Positions 61,701 through 62,419 of a stretch of DNA of 64,000 nt are shown one piece after another; the stretch's first letter is position 1; every line of letters starts with the position of its first letter. The notes under the pieces were generated by a model. It was not told where the DNA came from. It made no database searches and saw only the letters and a list, made by a program, of their open reading frames with translations. The stretch lies in assembly GCA_014338405.1 (NCBI GenBank), contig JTDE01000189.1, positions 67,851-131,850 of the forward strand. Direction: 5' to 3'. The position numbers and the translations under genes were made by a program. The DNA comes from Paragonimus skrjabini miyazakii. Its lineage: Eukaryota; Platyhelminthes; Trematoda; Plagiorchiida; Troglotrematidae.

Positions 61701-61883
61701 ACTGTAGGATAAATGTGGGACTTACCAAAAGGATGTTTGGCTTTGATCGCATGTTCTGTTGTTAACGGCTCGCTGATACCCATGGCGTTTTCAGCCATGA
61801 CTCGGAATTCATATTCTGTACCTTCTTCTAGATTTCTAACAGTTGCTGTAGGTGCTTGCAAGAAGCCACTGACTTTTTCCCAA
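1152..61883 (-). CDS. unc-22: Twitchin-like giant muscle kinase gene, 38 exons, both ends outside the window
   Basis: Multi-exon gene read from high to low coordinates. The spliced frame encodes about 2,586 residues: 16 fibronectin type III domains (the first only half present), 7 immunoglobulin domains, a basic linker, and a Ser/Thr kinase with HLDVK, DFG and APE motifs followed by the start of an autoinhibitory tail. Twitchin/projectin proteins run along thick filaments in invertebrate muscle, and their kinase is thought to be controlled by the flanking tail and by stretch. Ig-Ig-FN3-FN3-Ig-Ig-FN3-kinase near the C-terminus fits twitchin better than MLCK. All 38 exons have GT-AG boundaries and matching phases; most domain-boundary introns are phase 1, typical of shuffled Ig/FN3 modules. 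The N-terminal repeats and the Ig domains expected after the kinase are not in the window. Titin or another obscurin-like kinase is the less likely alternative. Confidence 0.95.
2044..2196 (-). CDS. unc-22: Twitchin exon 37: kinase C-lobe
   Basis: 153 bp encoding LSGLSPFAGSTTEETLD, FDHENFRGISDSAKDF and ISKLLQKQP. SGLSPF is a family hallmark. Acceptor TATAG, donor GTCAGT; split Leu and Ser codons join it to both neighbours. Confidence 0.95.
3179..3378 (-). CDS. unc-22: Twitchin exon 36: kinase activation segment
   Basis: 200 bp encoding PEDIMCETSRS, VKLVDFGLSRKL, TTATPEFAAPEIARYE and DMWAIGVLSYVL. DFG and APE motifs are intact. The first codons read PED where almost all active kinases have PEN, so the Mg-coordinating Asn is replaced by Asp (codon 3370-3372). 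Phase 0 in, phase 2 out. Confidence 0.95.
3775..3960 (-). repeat. tRNA-derived SINE with degenerate hammerhead ribozyme
   Basis: On the minus strand a tRNA-like B box (GTTCGACTCCCGG) is followed by a hammerhead-like block at 3797-3841: GCAC, GACGA, GCTC/GAGG around TAACAA, GAAG, GTGC. Then comes the shared tail CTTCTTTTCGAA. The core is damaged (TACT lost before GACGA; GAAA reads GAAG), so it is probably inactive. A plus-strand relative lies directly next to it. Confidence 0.7.
3955..4110 (+). repeat. SINE fragment of the same family, opposite orientation
   Basis: It has a B-box remnant (GTTCAACTCCCCG) and a 3' body (GATGAAAAGCCTGAGTGAATG, then CTTCGATCAAATATGG) matching the 39.2-kb copy. 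The hammerhead part is too decayed to fold with confidence. It forms an inverted pair with the copy at 3775-3960. Confidence 0.5.
4775..6770 (+). mobile_element. Degenerate Penelope-like element with RT and GIY-YIG endonuclease
   Basis: Successive open segments in shifting frames match PLE protein order. They show SLGPK near 4910; NRGAGTV near 5180; LYGLPKIHK (about 5398-5424) with RPIL; SLDVTSPFT (RT motif A); DVFMGKLE; YRRYVGD (motif C, first Asp of YxDD replaced by Gly); LDVQLTRRPDG; then the endonuclease AEYVGRTTRCL with RIREHHP and IVAHLADTNH, ending AESIAVRLYNP. PLEs move by reverse transcription and encode this unusual RT plus GIY-YIG nuclease. Stops and frameshifts throughout and the mutated motif C show it is dead. 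It sits in a twitchin intron in antisense orientation. Confidence 0.88.
7040..7145 (-). repeat. 3' tail of hammerhead-SINE family
   Basis: On the minus strand it reads the family tail: GCGACAGCTGCGATC, AATTGTGGGTGATATTCAA, TTTATATGAGAGCC. Head and ribozyme are missing. Matching tails occur at 7935, 8150, 12540 and 12920. Confidence 0.6.
7273..7414 (-). CDS. unc-22: Twitchin exon 35: kinase hinge to catalytic loop
   Basis: 142 bp encoding LTGGELFDRIADDNYQ, EAEVANYIRQVCEGI and HMHDNNIIHLDVK. The HLD (rather than HRD) catalytic loop is typical of the titin/twitchin/MLCK group. The intron falls directly after the catalytic-loop Lys. Confidence 0.96.
7935..8073 (-). repeat. SINE with degenerate hammerhead, minus copy of an inverted pair
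   Basis: The minus-strand block at 8026-8073 reads GCACCAT, a decayed first core, GAGCGAAACTCGAGT, then ATGGTG. Both sides of stem I changed together (CCAT with ATGG), so pairing is kept. The second core GAAA and the cleavage-site GTA are kept; the CTGA box is lost. The family tail follows at 7935-8010. Confidence 0.65.
8070..8200 (+). repeat. SINE with degenerate hammerhead, plus copy of an inverted pair
   Basis: It shares its GTGCAC centre with the minus copy. It has GCAC, a decayed core, GAAAACTCGAGTA, TAGTGC (8108-8113), TTTGTTCGAAA and the family tail (CTGCGATCGG, GAGTGATATTCAATT). The GAAA box and cleavage site are kept; the CTGANGA box is not recognisable. Confidence 0.6.
8330..8450 (+). 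repeat. tRNA-like SINE head without ribozyme
   Basis: A box-like GTGTGGCTCAGCGGTC and the shared stretch TTGCCTCATGAAGG match the heads at 12706-12800 and 62200-62260. No hammerhead body follows, so it is a truncated copy. Confidence 0.5.
8683..8886 (-). CDS. unc-22: Twitchin exon 34: kinase N-lobe
   Basis: 204 bp. It completes the Gly-rich loop (GSGAFGVVHRC), and has the beta-3 lysine in FYACKFV, the alpha-C glutamate in VHNEIEVMKDLNHP, and MVMEL before the hinge. All N-lobe catalytic residues are present. Phase 2 in and phase 2 out (donor GTGAGT). Confidence 0.96.
9470..9975 (+). mobile_element. Penelope-like element fragment (endonuclease C-terminus)
   Basis: Open pieces read SSAIVAHLIDSNH, then after an insertion or decay TVAEAISIRLRNPDLC and KNFVRTLSLPW. 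These match the C-terminal part of the PLE nuclease seen at 6.6 kb and 60.65 kb. The RT part is absent. Confidence 0.65.
10025..10998. other. Intron sequence without recognised content
   Basis: I see no exon, RNA or repeat that can be supported between the PLE fragment and exon 33. The short open frames are not like Ig, FN3 or transposon proteins. Confidence 0.4.
11001..11097 (-). CDS. unc-22: Twitchin exon 33: N-terminal extension of the kinase
   Basis: 97 bp encoding HNIWDNKVPLPTQIHKGE, SVYDYYDILEELG. The VYDYYDI motif is characteristic of twitchin/titin kinases immediately before the Gly-rich loop. Phase 2 donor GTTTGT; the split Ser codon gives GSGAFG with the next exon. Confidence 0.94.
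11228..11330 (+). repeat. tRNA-derived SINE fragment
   Basis: GCTGTTTCTGTCGCTGGTTC followed by GAACCCAGCCAAAGC matches the 3' half of the tRNA-like element at 54118-54220, including the B box GGTTCGAACCC. The 5' half is diverged. Confidence 0.6.
11373..11584 (-). CDS. unc-22: Twitchin exon 32: end of last FN3 and basic linker to the kinase
   Basis: 212 bp encoding FSTYNCEGLRNGKEYEF, RVIAENLHGRSDPC, then an Arg/Asp/Gly-rich low-complexity linker (RGDRRDRGQGRGDYDG) and NYDRF. The linker takes the place of the short FN3-kinase linker of other twitchins and is likely a disordered hinge. Confidence 0.93.
11833..12280 (-). CDS. unc-22: Twitchin exon 31: Ig plus first half of FN3 before the kinase
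   Basis: 448 bp encoding KPRINLTSRWLEPTEWD, PFTGYPKPTAKWSLNGKE, LENEMGSDSATIEL (Ig), then RPPPPINLKVEGVSD, ALLSWAMPSNTG and YIIERRELPGDAW (FN3). Phase 1 in, phase 2 out (donor GTAAGT). Confidence 0.94.
12535..12690 (-). repeat. Hammerhead-SINE tail, minus copy of an inverted pair
   Basis: Minus strand: CTTCTTTTCGAAAAAGGCC, GACAACTGCGATC, AATTGTGGGTTATTTTCAA. A stub of the ribozyme 3' side is present; the head is lost. It abuts a plus copy at 12690. Confidence 0.55.
12690..12960 (+). repeat. SINE with hammerhead ribozyme motif, plus copy
   Basis: tRNA-like head (GCAACCTGATC, TTGCCTCATGAAGG, AATCCCGGTGG), then a hammerhead-like block at 12840-12884: stem I GCACTA/TAGTGC perfect, core CGGACGA (one change from CTGACGA), GAGC, GAAA, then GCC where GTC is expected at the cleavage site. 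Tail CTTCTTTTCGAAAG and GACAGCTGCG follow. Two changes at essential positions suggest it no longer cleaves. Confidence 0.7.
13240..13524 (-). CDS. unc-22: Twitchin exon 30: complete Ig
   Basis: 285 bp encoding SRPTLVGSLRPQTVNEG, YEVTWSKGPRDLVP, DAEEYSVKVANRAG and ASLAVK. Phase 1 both ends; it directly joins the next Ig (S-KPRINL) as one of two adjacent Ig domains. Confidence 0.93.
13620..13922 (-). CDS. unc-22: Twitchin exon 29: complete FN3
   Basis: 303 bp encoding DKPGKPGELTATDVGSD, NLSWARPSSDGGGRIRGY, ITYEFRVIAVNDAGESEP and VLVKDPK. Same length as exon 28. Donor GTAGAC. Confidence 0.94.
14694..14996 (-). CDS. unc-22: Twitchin exon 28: complete FN3
   Basis: 303 bp encoding APPSECQGPLVASDTT, RLSWKPPKSDGGAKV, HYVLEKMEVG, GKYLFRVAAVNDCGQG and IAKYPF. 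Phase 1 both ends (donor GTAATT, weak). Confidence 0.93.
15000..18033. other. Long intron, no recognised exon or mobile element
   Basis: It contains a run of ten G at about 16462-16471 and scattered short open frames. One at 15553-15843 (plus) is cysteine-rich but lacks splice or homology support. Nothing else stands out. Confidence 0.4.
18034..18123 (-). CDS. unc-22: Twitchin exon 27: Ig F-G strands
   Basis: 90 bp encoding DVTREMGGPYSLEI, SNESGTTTVPFNV and RIL, the end of an Ig domain. Acceptor TTGTTAG, donor GTGAGT. The upstream exon supplies the G and the next exon continues APPSECQGPL. Small exon with no long open frame of its own. Confidence 0.88.
19624..19812 (-). CDS. unc-22: Twitchin exon 26: first two thirds of Ig
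   Basis: 189 bp encoding GVPKVLSGVDDKVAS, DLIKIKVPYSGRG, REVPESARVKLMD and ATVQLK. It joins the 90-bp exon at 18034 to complete the domain. Phase 1 both ends. Confidence 0.92.
19813..22412. other. Long intron, no recognised content
   Basis: AT-rich. Overlapping open frames around 20145-20960 show no domain motif and no supporting splice structure. No SINE, PLE or LINE sequence that I recognise. Confidence 0.4.
22413..22703 (-). CDS. unc-22: Twitchin exon 25: complete Ig domain
   Basis: 291 bp encoding a whole I-set Ig: TPDFITKLRPTTAPLGG, EVKWFRDGLEFVPS, DSGNITCQVSNPSG. The core Trp (KWF), the Asp-Ser-Gly tyrosine-corner region and a Cys (TCQV) are visible. Phase 1 both ends. It begins the conserved kinase-proximal block. 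Confidence 0.94.
22825..23005. repeat. 181-bp fold-back element (arms about 84 bp, 13-nt loop)
   Basis: The left arm starts GTATGTTCGCC and ends AAGTGTTTTAGCG; the right arm starts CGCTAAAACACTT and ends GGCGAACATAC. The arms are largely complementary with some mismatches; the loop is about 13 nt. It lies in the intron between exons 24 and 25. It could be a MITE-like fold-back transposon or an unprocessed hairpin RNA. No clear target-site duplication flanks it. Confidence 0.75.
23277..23591 (-). CDS. unc-22: Twitchin exon 24: complete FN3 in one exon
   Basis: 315 bp encoding PAGSPGSVNVDSVGKNF, GGARLLGYQVEMRKKD, GDDYQFRVRAINAAG and VKVMDRK. Phase 1 both ends (donor GTATGT). Last exon of the duplicated cassette; it pairs with 44441-44749. 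Confidence 0.94.
24000..24240 (+). mobile_element. Penelope-like endonuclease fragment
   Basis: It encodes SNCGEAYIGRTDRQ followed by a frame-slipped nuclease segment (QETFPKL), matching the GIY-YIG core CNCGESYIGRTDRCL of the 29.4-kb element. A GACA repeat at 24161-24176 lies where the reading frame decays. Confidence 0.65.
24905..25470 (+). mobile_element. 5'-truncated non-LTR retrotransposon (LINE) C-terminus
   Basis: The first segment reads CLRRILGIRWSDMVPNTEVL, MLNQLRWLGHVRRMGDDR and VLYGQLRSGKRNPGGQ. After a stop and frameshift near 25166 it continues WEDLVLNRTAWRN and ends with CDMCGCECAGHLELVGHQC, a C-terminal zinc-finger-like motif. This is the conserved end of LINE polyproteins. 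The RT core and 5' part are missing, as expected from a truncated insertion. I cannot assign the clade safely. Confidence 0.8.
25480..28039. other. Intron sequence, mostly unassigned
   Basis: The start may be the 3' UTR of the LINE. A GC-richer patch at 25850-26040 includes a short inverted repeat (CCACTCACACA with TGTGTGAGTGG). The rest shows nothing I can name. Confidence 0.35.
28040..28153 (-). CDS. unc-22: Twitchin exon 23: second half of FN3
   Basis: 114 bp encoding VSGLKKGEKYLFRVSAKN, EAGQGEASRPT and IECKPKY. Isolated between two long introns (3.0 and 4.4 kb), but the split codons match both neighbours. It pairs with 48980-49093. Confidence 0.93.
28960..30527 (-). mobile_element. Penelope-like element, minus copy, RT to GIY-YIG end and tail
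   Basis: Reading from 30527 down: PLRLILSMSNAPQHKLARW, a premature stop, then RT segments with VDVQSLFTHVPL (motif A), DSPLGPMLADFF (motif B) and YKRYVNDILMFA (motif C; first Asp of YxDD replaced by Asn). The 200-codon open stretch at 29360-29962 has FLDILIGRKDDGT, VYRKPTLIGQYTHF and CNCGESYIGRTDRCL. After a break come RHMLATGHRINP and FLRFAEAVAI, then a stop at 29117-29119. The tail at 28985-29035 holds CTGATGAGGCAGTACGAAA. One of the better-kept PLE copies here, still clearly dead. Confidence 0.88.
30464..30645. repeat. Inverted repeat at the junction of two opposed PLE copies
   Basis: The left arm 30464-30527 (AGCCAGTTTGTGTTGTGGGG ... GAGTGGCACAC) pairs with the right arm 30583-30645 (GTGTGCCACTC ... 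CCACAACACAAACTG). Both arms encode the same PLE RT segment (SAPQHKL) on opposite strands, so this is the meeting point of two head-to-head PLE pieces. Confidence 0.8.
30535..31012 (+). mobile_element. Partial PLE copy, plus strand, with its own tail
   Basis: It starts with QLYGLPKTHKPSVPLELIL and SMSSAPQHKLTGWLGQ (RT N-terminal motif). An internal section of another repeat and an AT run (30926-30948) follow. It ends with a PLE tail, CTGAAGAGGCAATACAAAAT, and TCCGTCTTCTTACTGCTTTG, which matches the tail of the minus copy at 28970-29000. It lies inverted at the 5' side of that copy. Confidence 0.7.
30690..30850 (+). repeat. Interspersed repeat, copy 1
   Basis: It shares GTTCCCTTGATCCAGTTC and a 33-bp identical block (CTCTCTTCAGTCACGAACGT and on) with the minus strand at 36660-36840. 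Family unknown; it lies within the rearranged PLE copy and could be an internal PLE part. Confidence 0.6.
31148..31336 (-). CDS. unc-22: Twitchin exon 22: first half of FN3
   Basis: 189 bp encoding PEAPGVPEVADVDSD, TLEWTKPRGDGGSRISGY and VEVKPASGGDWEKA. Donor GTACGA. It pairs with 50585-50767. Confidence 0.92.
31947..32166 (-). CDS. unc-22: Twitchin exon 21: remainder of FN3
   Basis: 220 bp encoding DTGGSPITHYVVEKQD, LEEGKKHKFRVRAANEFG and TAENPS. Donor GTGAGC. It pairs with 51965-52184. Confidence 0.93.
32319..32570 (-). CDS. unc-22: Twitchin exon 20: second half of Ig plus start of FN3
   Basis: 252 bp encoding DGIPVDLNSGRF, TPDEVIITDTKAEK, GDYKIKLKNEKGED (Ig), then GPPASPQGPLEV and SCTLSWRPPT (FN3). 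Phase 0 both ends. It pairs with 55941-56192. Confidence 0.93.
33900..34013 (+). repeat. Retroelement terminal segment with hammerhead-like core
   Basis: It contains CTGAGGA (33910-33916), an extended stem II (GCCACC, loop CGA, GGTGGT), then GAAAC (33935-33939), the layout of hammerhead cores found in PLE tails. It ends with AATAAACCTCGCTACA, which also looks like an LTR end. Part of it (33952-33990) recurs at 60213-60251. It may be a PLE tail or the 5' LTR of the Gypsy relic that follows. Confidence 0.5.
34440..35420 (+). mobile_element. Ty3/Gypsy relic: gag and protease remnants
   Basis: At 34470-34660 decayed frames read ERTRLNQLLSEVKKDDKRPS, HMDESLWKM and QGLIEAVQ, a gag capsid pattern. 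At about 35020-35420 they read SGNCRCRLTHLL, LGTGAYVSIVP (retropepsin motif with the catalytic Asp replaced by Gly) and LDLGFRRSFRWMFTV. The order and motifs resemble trematode CsRn1-type elements. RT, RNase H and integrase are absent and many stops are present. Confidence 0.65.
36159..36274 (-). CDS. unc-22: Twitchin exon 19: first half of Ig
   Basis: 116 bp encoding AAPKIGRDAPREIN, GEPFKIRIPYSG and SPPDDIEVTK. Phase 0 donor GTGAGC. A 3.6-kb intron with a Gypsy relic follows. Confidence 0.92.
36391..36542 (-). CDS. unc-22: Twitchin exon 18: second half of FN3
   Basis: 152 bp encoding ANVHPITGNEYTV, QGKEFEFRVVPVNAAG, PGEPSEPTPL and VQKPR. Acceptor CACAG, donor GTAAGT. It pairs with 58410-58561. 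Confidence 0.93.
36660..36840 (-). repeat. Interspersed repeat, copy 2
   Basis: On the minus strand it matches 30690-30850, including a 33-bp identical stretch ending AAACATTGGAAT. No coding capacity can be confirmed. Confidence 0.6.
37582..37723 (-). CDS. unc-22: Twitchin exon 17: first half of FN3 (DPPSGMSTP)
   Basis: 142 bp encoding DPPSGMSTPKVD, SVSLSWEPPRKGPITGY and VEKRAKGERNW. Donor GTACGT. Only 107 bp of intron separates it from exon 16, against 1.3 kb between the paralogous exons. Confidence 0.93.
37831..37988 (-). CDS. unc-22: Twitchin exon 16: second half of FN3
   Basis: 158 bp encoding WQKVSAFLKSPTATV, EEGKEYEFRVMAENENG and AIKARHPF. Donor GTTAGT. It is the first exon of the downstream cassette copy and pairs with 61726-61883. 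Confidence 0.93.
37989..39210. other. Intron sequence without recognised content
   Basis: No exon, RNA or repeat that I can support before the SINE at 39.2 kb. Confidence 0.4.
39215..39450 (+). repeat. tRNA-derived SINE carrying a near-complete hammerhead ribozyme
   Basis: tRNA-like head with A-box-like TGGTTAACACGC, followed by the ribozyme at 39312-39356 and the family tail (CTTCCTTTCGAA, GGCTGCGATCAAGTGTGGG). This is the best-kept copy in the window. The family resembles schistosome Sm-alpha elements, which are RNA polymerase III-derived SINEs with a hammerhead. Confidence 0.8.
39312..39356 (+). ncRNA. Type I hammerhead ribozyme motif
   Basis: Stem I GCACTA (39312-39317) with TAGCGC (39351-39356), one mismatch. 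Core CTGATGA (39318-39324). Stem II GCTC/GAGC (39325-39328 and 39335-39338) with loop TAATAA. Second core GAAA (39339-39342). Very short stem III. Cleavage site GTC (39348-39350). All invariant core bases are present. Short stem III types usually need dimeric pairing to cleave. Activity is inferred, not shown. Confidence 0.8.
39650..39794 (-). CDS. unc-22: Twitchin exon 15: first half of FN3
   Basis: 145 bp, phase 1 in and phase 2 out (donor GTTGGT). It encodes DAPGAPGGPLEPTDVKAD, TLSWKAPADDGG and NYILEKRPKG. It joins exon 16 through a split Ser codon. The matching exon for the upstream cassette copy would lie beyond the window's right edge. Confidence 0.92.
39972..40881 (-). CDS. unc-22: Twitchin exon 14: FN3 plus Ig in one exon, broken by an assembly gap
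   Basis: The exon starts at 40881 (PAGAPDGLNVDKVNKN, SWQKPRKDGGSKITGY, NQFRVRAINDEGPG: complete FN3). It runs through EAPRIVTPEDC into an Ig domain (LKLPVAWFGHPAPTFSW, DRGRYQLTVINDLG) and ends at 39972. A run of 100 N lies at 40422-40521. The 144 bp on each side of it encode the same residues and differ at about five silent positions, so the segment is probably present once in the genome. Collapsed, the exon is 666 bp with phase 1 ends, matching both neighbours. The Ig D-E region carries an unusual proline/glycine-rich insert (LPPPAHPGPGG). Confidence 0.85.
40422..40521. other. Assembly gap (100 N)
   Basis: Placeholder gap inside twitchin exon 14. The 144 bp on each side (40278-40421 and 40522-40665) are the same sequence with about five silent differences, which suggests two unmerged haplotype contigs rather than missing sequence. 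Confidence 0.9.
41565..41759 (-). CDS. unc-22: Twitchin exon 13: second half of FN3
   Basis: 195 bp encoding GYLIEKRTPKGEW, GQTYEFRVSAVNDAG and GRPSRATAPHVMKDPS. Phase 1 both ends. It has the same length as exon 11, and the two exon pairs 10-11 and 12-13 share their intron position. Confidence 0.93.
41979..42083 (-). CDS. unc-22: Twitchin exon 12: first half of FN3
   Basis: 105 bp encoding DSPDSPDNLAIDNFD, SVDLSWVPPKYDGG and NPIK, again ending directly before the GY of strand C. Donor GTGCGT is weaker than its neighbours, but the codon joins correctly to the next exon (K-GYLIEK). Confidence 0.91.
42652..42846 (-). CDS. unc-22: Twitchin exon 11: second half of FN3
   Basis: 195 bp encoding GYIVEKCDATTG, GKRYRFRVTAVNAVG, SEPTEAVGAYTA and KNPF. 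Acceptor TTTCAG, donor GTAAGT. It completes the FN3 of exon 10. Confidence 0.93.
43215..43319 (-). CDS. unc-22: Twitchin exon 10: first half of FN3
   Basis: 105 bp, phase 1 both ends (donor GTGAGT). It encodes DKPNGPEEVKVTEL, CKLEWTPP and NDGGSPIT, so it stops just before the conserved GY of the FN3 C strand. The same 105/195-bp split is repeated in the next exon pair. Confidence 0.92.
43956..44283. repeat. 328-bp fold-back element (arms about 150 bp)
   Basis: The left arm begins ACACGCAAGTAGACTTACGT and runs to ATAGGAATAGCACACAG; the right arm begins CTGTGTGCTATTCCTAT and ends ACGTAATTCTACTTGCGTGT. The arms are imperfectly complementary over about 150 bp with a spacer of about 22 bp. It lies in the intron between exons 9 and 10. 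It probably derives from a non-autonomous fold-back transposon. Confidence 0.8.
44441..44749 (-). CDS. unc-22: Twitchin exon 9: complete FN3 in one exon
   Basis: 309 bp, phase 1 both ends. It encodes a whole FN3: DSPGQPSVDDVGKNYVELSW, GGARITGYVVEKRKRG, GEYEFRVRPVNAAG, ending KIRPKR. It follows a 4.2-kb intron with no other recognisable exon. Paralogue: 23277-23591, which is 6 bp longer. Confidence 0.94.
44750..48979. other. 4.2-kb intron, no recognised exon
   Basis: I searched the minus strand for a missing Ig exon between exons 8 and 9 and found none. It contains a short inverted repeat at 45480-45534 (GGATAACCAAC with GTTGGTTATCC). A tRNA-like B-box remnant near 47822-47848 is too weak to call. 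Confidence 0.45.
48980..49093 (-). CDS. unc-22: Twitchin exon 8: second half of FN3
   Basis: 114 bp encoding VDGLKKGEKYVFRVCAKN, DVGTGQPSSPT and VECKPKY. It completes the FN3 begun at 50585-50767. Paralogue: 28040-28153, the same length, with only conservative replacements (CAKNDVGTG versus SAKNEAGQG). Confidence 0.93.
49094..50584. other. Intron sequence without recognised content
   Basis: No exon, RNA or transposon motif supported on either strand. Confidence 0.4.
50585..50767 (-). CDS. unc-22: Twitchin exon 7: first half of FN3
   Basis: 183 bp, phase 1 both ends. It encodes TPDAPGALNVTDVD, KVTLEWSKPRHDGG and GYVVEYKPVN. Donor GTGAGA follows codons for KAT. Paralogue: 31148-31336, which is 6 bp (two codons) longer. 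Confidence 0.92.
50768..51964. other. Intron sequence without recognised content
   Basis: One short plus-strand open frame at 51074-51283 has no recognisable motif. Nothing else supported. Confidence 0.4.
51965..52184 (-). CDS. unc-22: Twitchin exon 6: remainder of FN3
   Basis: 220 bp, phase 0 in and phase 1 out. It encodes DNGGCPITNYVVEKLD, then EYEVTGLDEGSQYKFRV and AENELGVSEP, ending TAENPS. It completes the FN3 begun in the previous exon across a 3.76-kb intron that holds a SINE pair and a TA microsatellite. Paralogue: 31947-32166, the same length. Confidence 0.93.
53846..53945 (-). repeat. tRNA-derived SINE, minus copy of an inverted pair
   Basis: Minus strand: GGCTTCGTAGCTCAGCTGGT (A box), GTTTCTGTCGCTGGTTCGAA (B box), then AGCCGATTGGGTCTCATCC. 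It matches the plus copy 170 bp away. The 3' acceptor side is diverged. Confidence 0.75.
54118..54225 (+). repeat. tRNA-derived SINE, plus copy with tRNA-like fold
   Basis: The sequence can form acceptor stem GGCTTCG/CGAAGCC (7 of 7 pairs), D stem GCTC/GAGC and T stem GCTGG/CCAGC around TTCGAAT. A TGCC/GGCA stem stands in the anticodon arm, but its loop lacks the U33 of real tRNAs and extra bases precede the T arm. So it is a tRNA pseudogene at the head of a SINE, not a functional tRNA. CTGACTTTTCACAATCGGG follows, shared with 11.3 kb. Confidence 0.75.
54540..54650 (+). repeat. PLE tail fragment
   Basis: CTGATACGTCAATACGAAAT and GCTTGCATGTGCTAC match the PLE tails at 61516 and 60572 (minus). 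The first hammerhead-like core is changed (CTGATAC instead of CTGACGA). No coding part is attached. Confidence 0.5.
55570..55705. repeat. TA microsatellite region
   Basis: Several runs of alternating AT/TA, the longest about 30 bp near 55673-55702, inside the intron between exons 5 and 6. Simple repeat; no function inferred. Confidence 0.85.
55941..56192 (-). CDS. unc-22: Twitchin exon 5: second half of Ig plus start of FN3
   Basis: 252 bp (84 codons, phase 0 both ends). It encodes NGIPVPLDTNRF, VTPDEVIIKDTK and DAGPYEISLKNEKGE (Ig D-G strands), then GPPDAPKGPLEI and SCKLAWNPP (FN3 A-B strands). One exon thus spans an Ig-FN3 boundary without an intron. Paralogue: 32319-32570, exactly the same length. 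Confidence 0.93.
56944..57059 (-). CDS. unc-22: Twitchin exon 4: first half of Ig domain
   Basis: 116 bp, phase 1 in and phase 0 out (donor GTAGGT). It encodes VAPKISANAPKD, GEPCDIRIPFTG and SPPDKVEMTK, the A-C strands of a twitchin Ig domain. This type lacks the canonical tryptophan and uses the PPD motif instead. Paralogue: 36159-36274, the same length. Confidence 0.92.
57060..58409. other. Intron sequence without recognised content
   Basis: No exon or repeat that I can support between exons 4 and 3. Confidence 0.4.
58410..58561 (-). CDS. unc-22: Twitchin exon 3: second half of FN3
   Basis: 152 bp encoding NTTPVTGTNF, LPKGKEFEFRVVPVN and AAGPGEPSEPT, the classic C-terminal FN3 strands. 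Acceptor TATGCAG, donor GTAAGG. It completes the FN3 begun at 60263-60404 and leads into an Ig domain. Paralogue: 36391-36542, the same length and nearly the same protein. Confidence 0.93.
59626..59839 (-). repeat. LTR-like repeat, copy 1
   Basis: About 214 bp shared with 63756-63970. On the minus strand it begins TGGACCAACAG, contains a poly(A)-signal-like GGACAATAAAGATTG and ends CGCTACA, so it has TG...CA termini. No clear target-site duplication. Adjacent open frames (59839-60086) have no recognised domain. Confidence 0.5.
60263..60404 (-). CDS. unc-22: Twitchin exon 2: first half of FN3 (DPPSGMSKP)
   Basis: 142 bp, phase 1 in and phase 2 out. It starts with the linker DPPSGMSKP and contains SVSLAWEQP and GYIVEKRAKG, the A-C strands of FN3. 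It joins the exon at 58410-58561 through a split Lys codon. The sequence just downstream of the donor matches part of the repeat at 33952-33990. Paralogue: 37582-37723, the same length. Confidence 0.93.
60490..61370 (-). mobile_element. Penelope-like element, minus copy, 3' part with tail
   Basis: Reading from about 61330 down: TRARRICTHDSLVEELD, KKVYIELLFEGD and CNCGK, then a frameshift to ESYMDRTERCLSFRMKEHLP, FLRFAEAVAINRLKP and VNLTLPW, with a stop near 60650. The tail follows, with TTGACGAGTCAATATGAAAT at 60553-60572. The RT domain is missing. Confidence 0.8.
61377..61610 (+). mobile_element. Inverted partial PLE copy: C-terminus and tail only
   Basis: It matches, in opposite orientation, the end of the minus copy at 60490-60715: CGTTCGTGAATTTGAC, CTTAATGATCTATCCTAATC, CTCTAGTTGTTTGCTATTT, then the tail CTGACGAGTCAATATGAAA (61516-61534). 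It sits at the 5' side of the minus copy, giving long terminal inverted repeats. Confidence 0.75.
61726..61883 (-). CDS. unc-22: Twitchin exon 1 of window: second half of an FN3 domain
   Basis: 158 bp, entered in phase 2 and left in phase 1 (donor GTAAGT). It encodes WEKVSGFL, then the FN3 strand motif EYEFRVMAENAMG, ending KAKHPF. The first half of this FN3 must lie upstream, beyond or near the window edge; I found no exon for it between 61.9 and 64 kb. Its paralogue is the equally long exon at 37831-37988. Confidence 0.9.
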
Positions 61884-62139
61884 CTGGAAATATCAGGGGA
61901 GTAGGGAACGTAGTCAAGGTAATGCAAGGTGAACAGCAATTGTTTATTTTGGTTTTTTAAATAATATAACAACCAAGAAGCTTTACCTACAGTCCATTCA
62001 AAACTAACTGTTTTATCTAGTGTGCACGGTCAGTAGCAGGTTCATCACATACATTACTTACATAGGTTAACTGTTGAAAAAGTTATACACAAAGCTGTTG
62101 TGTCACCTATCGAGACGATCGGAAACTCTGAGCCTTAAT

Positions 62140-62400
62140 CACACGCCAAAGTGGCTGAGTCTTTGTATAAGATCAATCGACGGTGCCTAATTTGACGACA
62201 ACAACGCAGTGGTCTACACGGTCGCCTTATGAAAACGTGGACGGAGTTCTAATCGTGGCGGTGGTAAGGACGTGCACTGCTGACGAATTTTGGAAACTGC
62301 AAAACTTGAAGCTAATGCTTTCTTTCGAAAAGGACTGTCCGTAACCTCTATGAAAATACAGAAGTTGGAAGCAATTTTGAGTGATGCTCAAAATATACTA
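62140..62400 (+). repeat. SINE with degenerate hammerhead
   Basis: Head remnants (GGTCTACACGGTCGCCTTAT, GAGTTCTAATCGTGGCGG) are followed at 62274-62318 by GCACTG, an intact CTGACGA core, a broken stem II and CAAAACTTGAAG, then TAATGC and CTTTCTTTCGAAAAGG. The GAAA box is altered, so cleavage is unlikely. It lies in the intron upstream of exon 1. Confidence 0.65.
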
Positions 62401-62419
62401 AACGAAGTCCCTCAAAATT

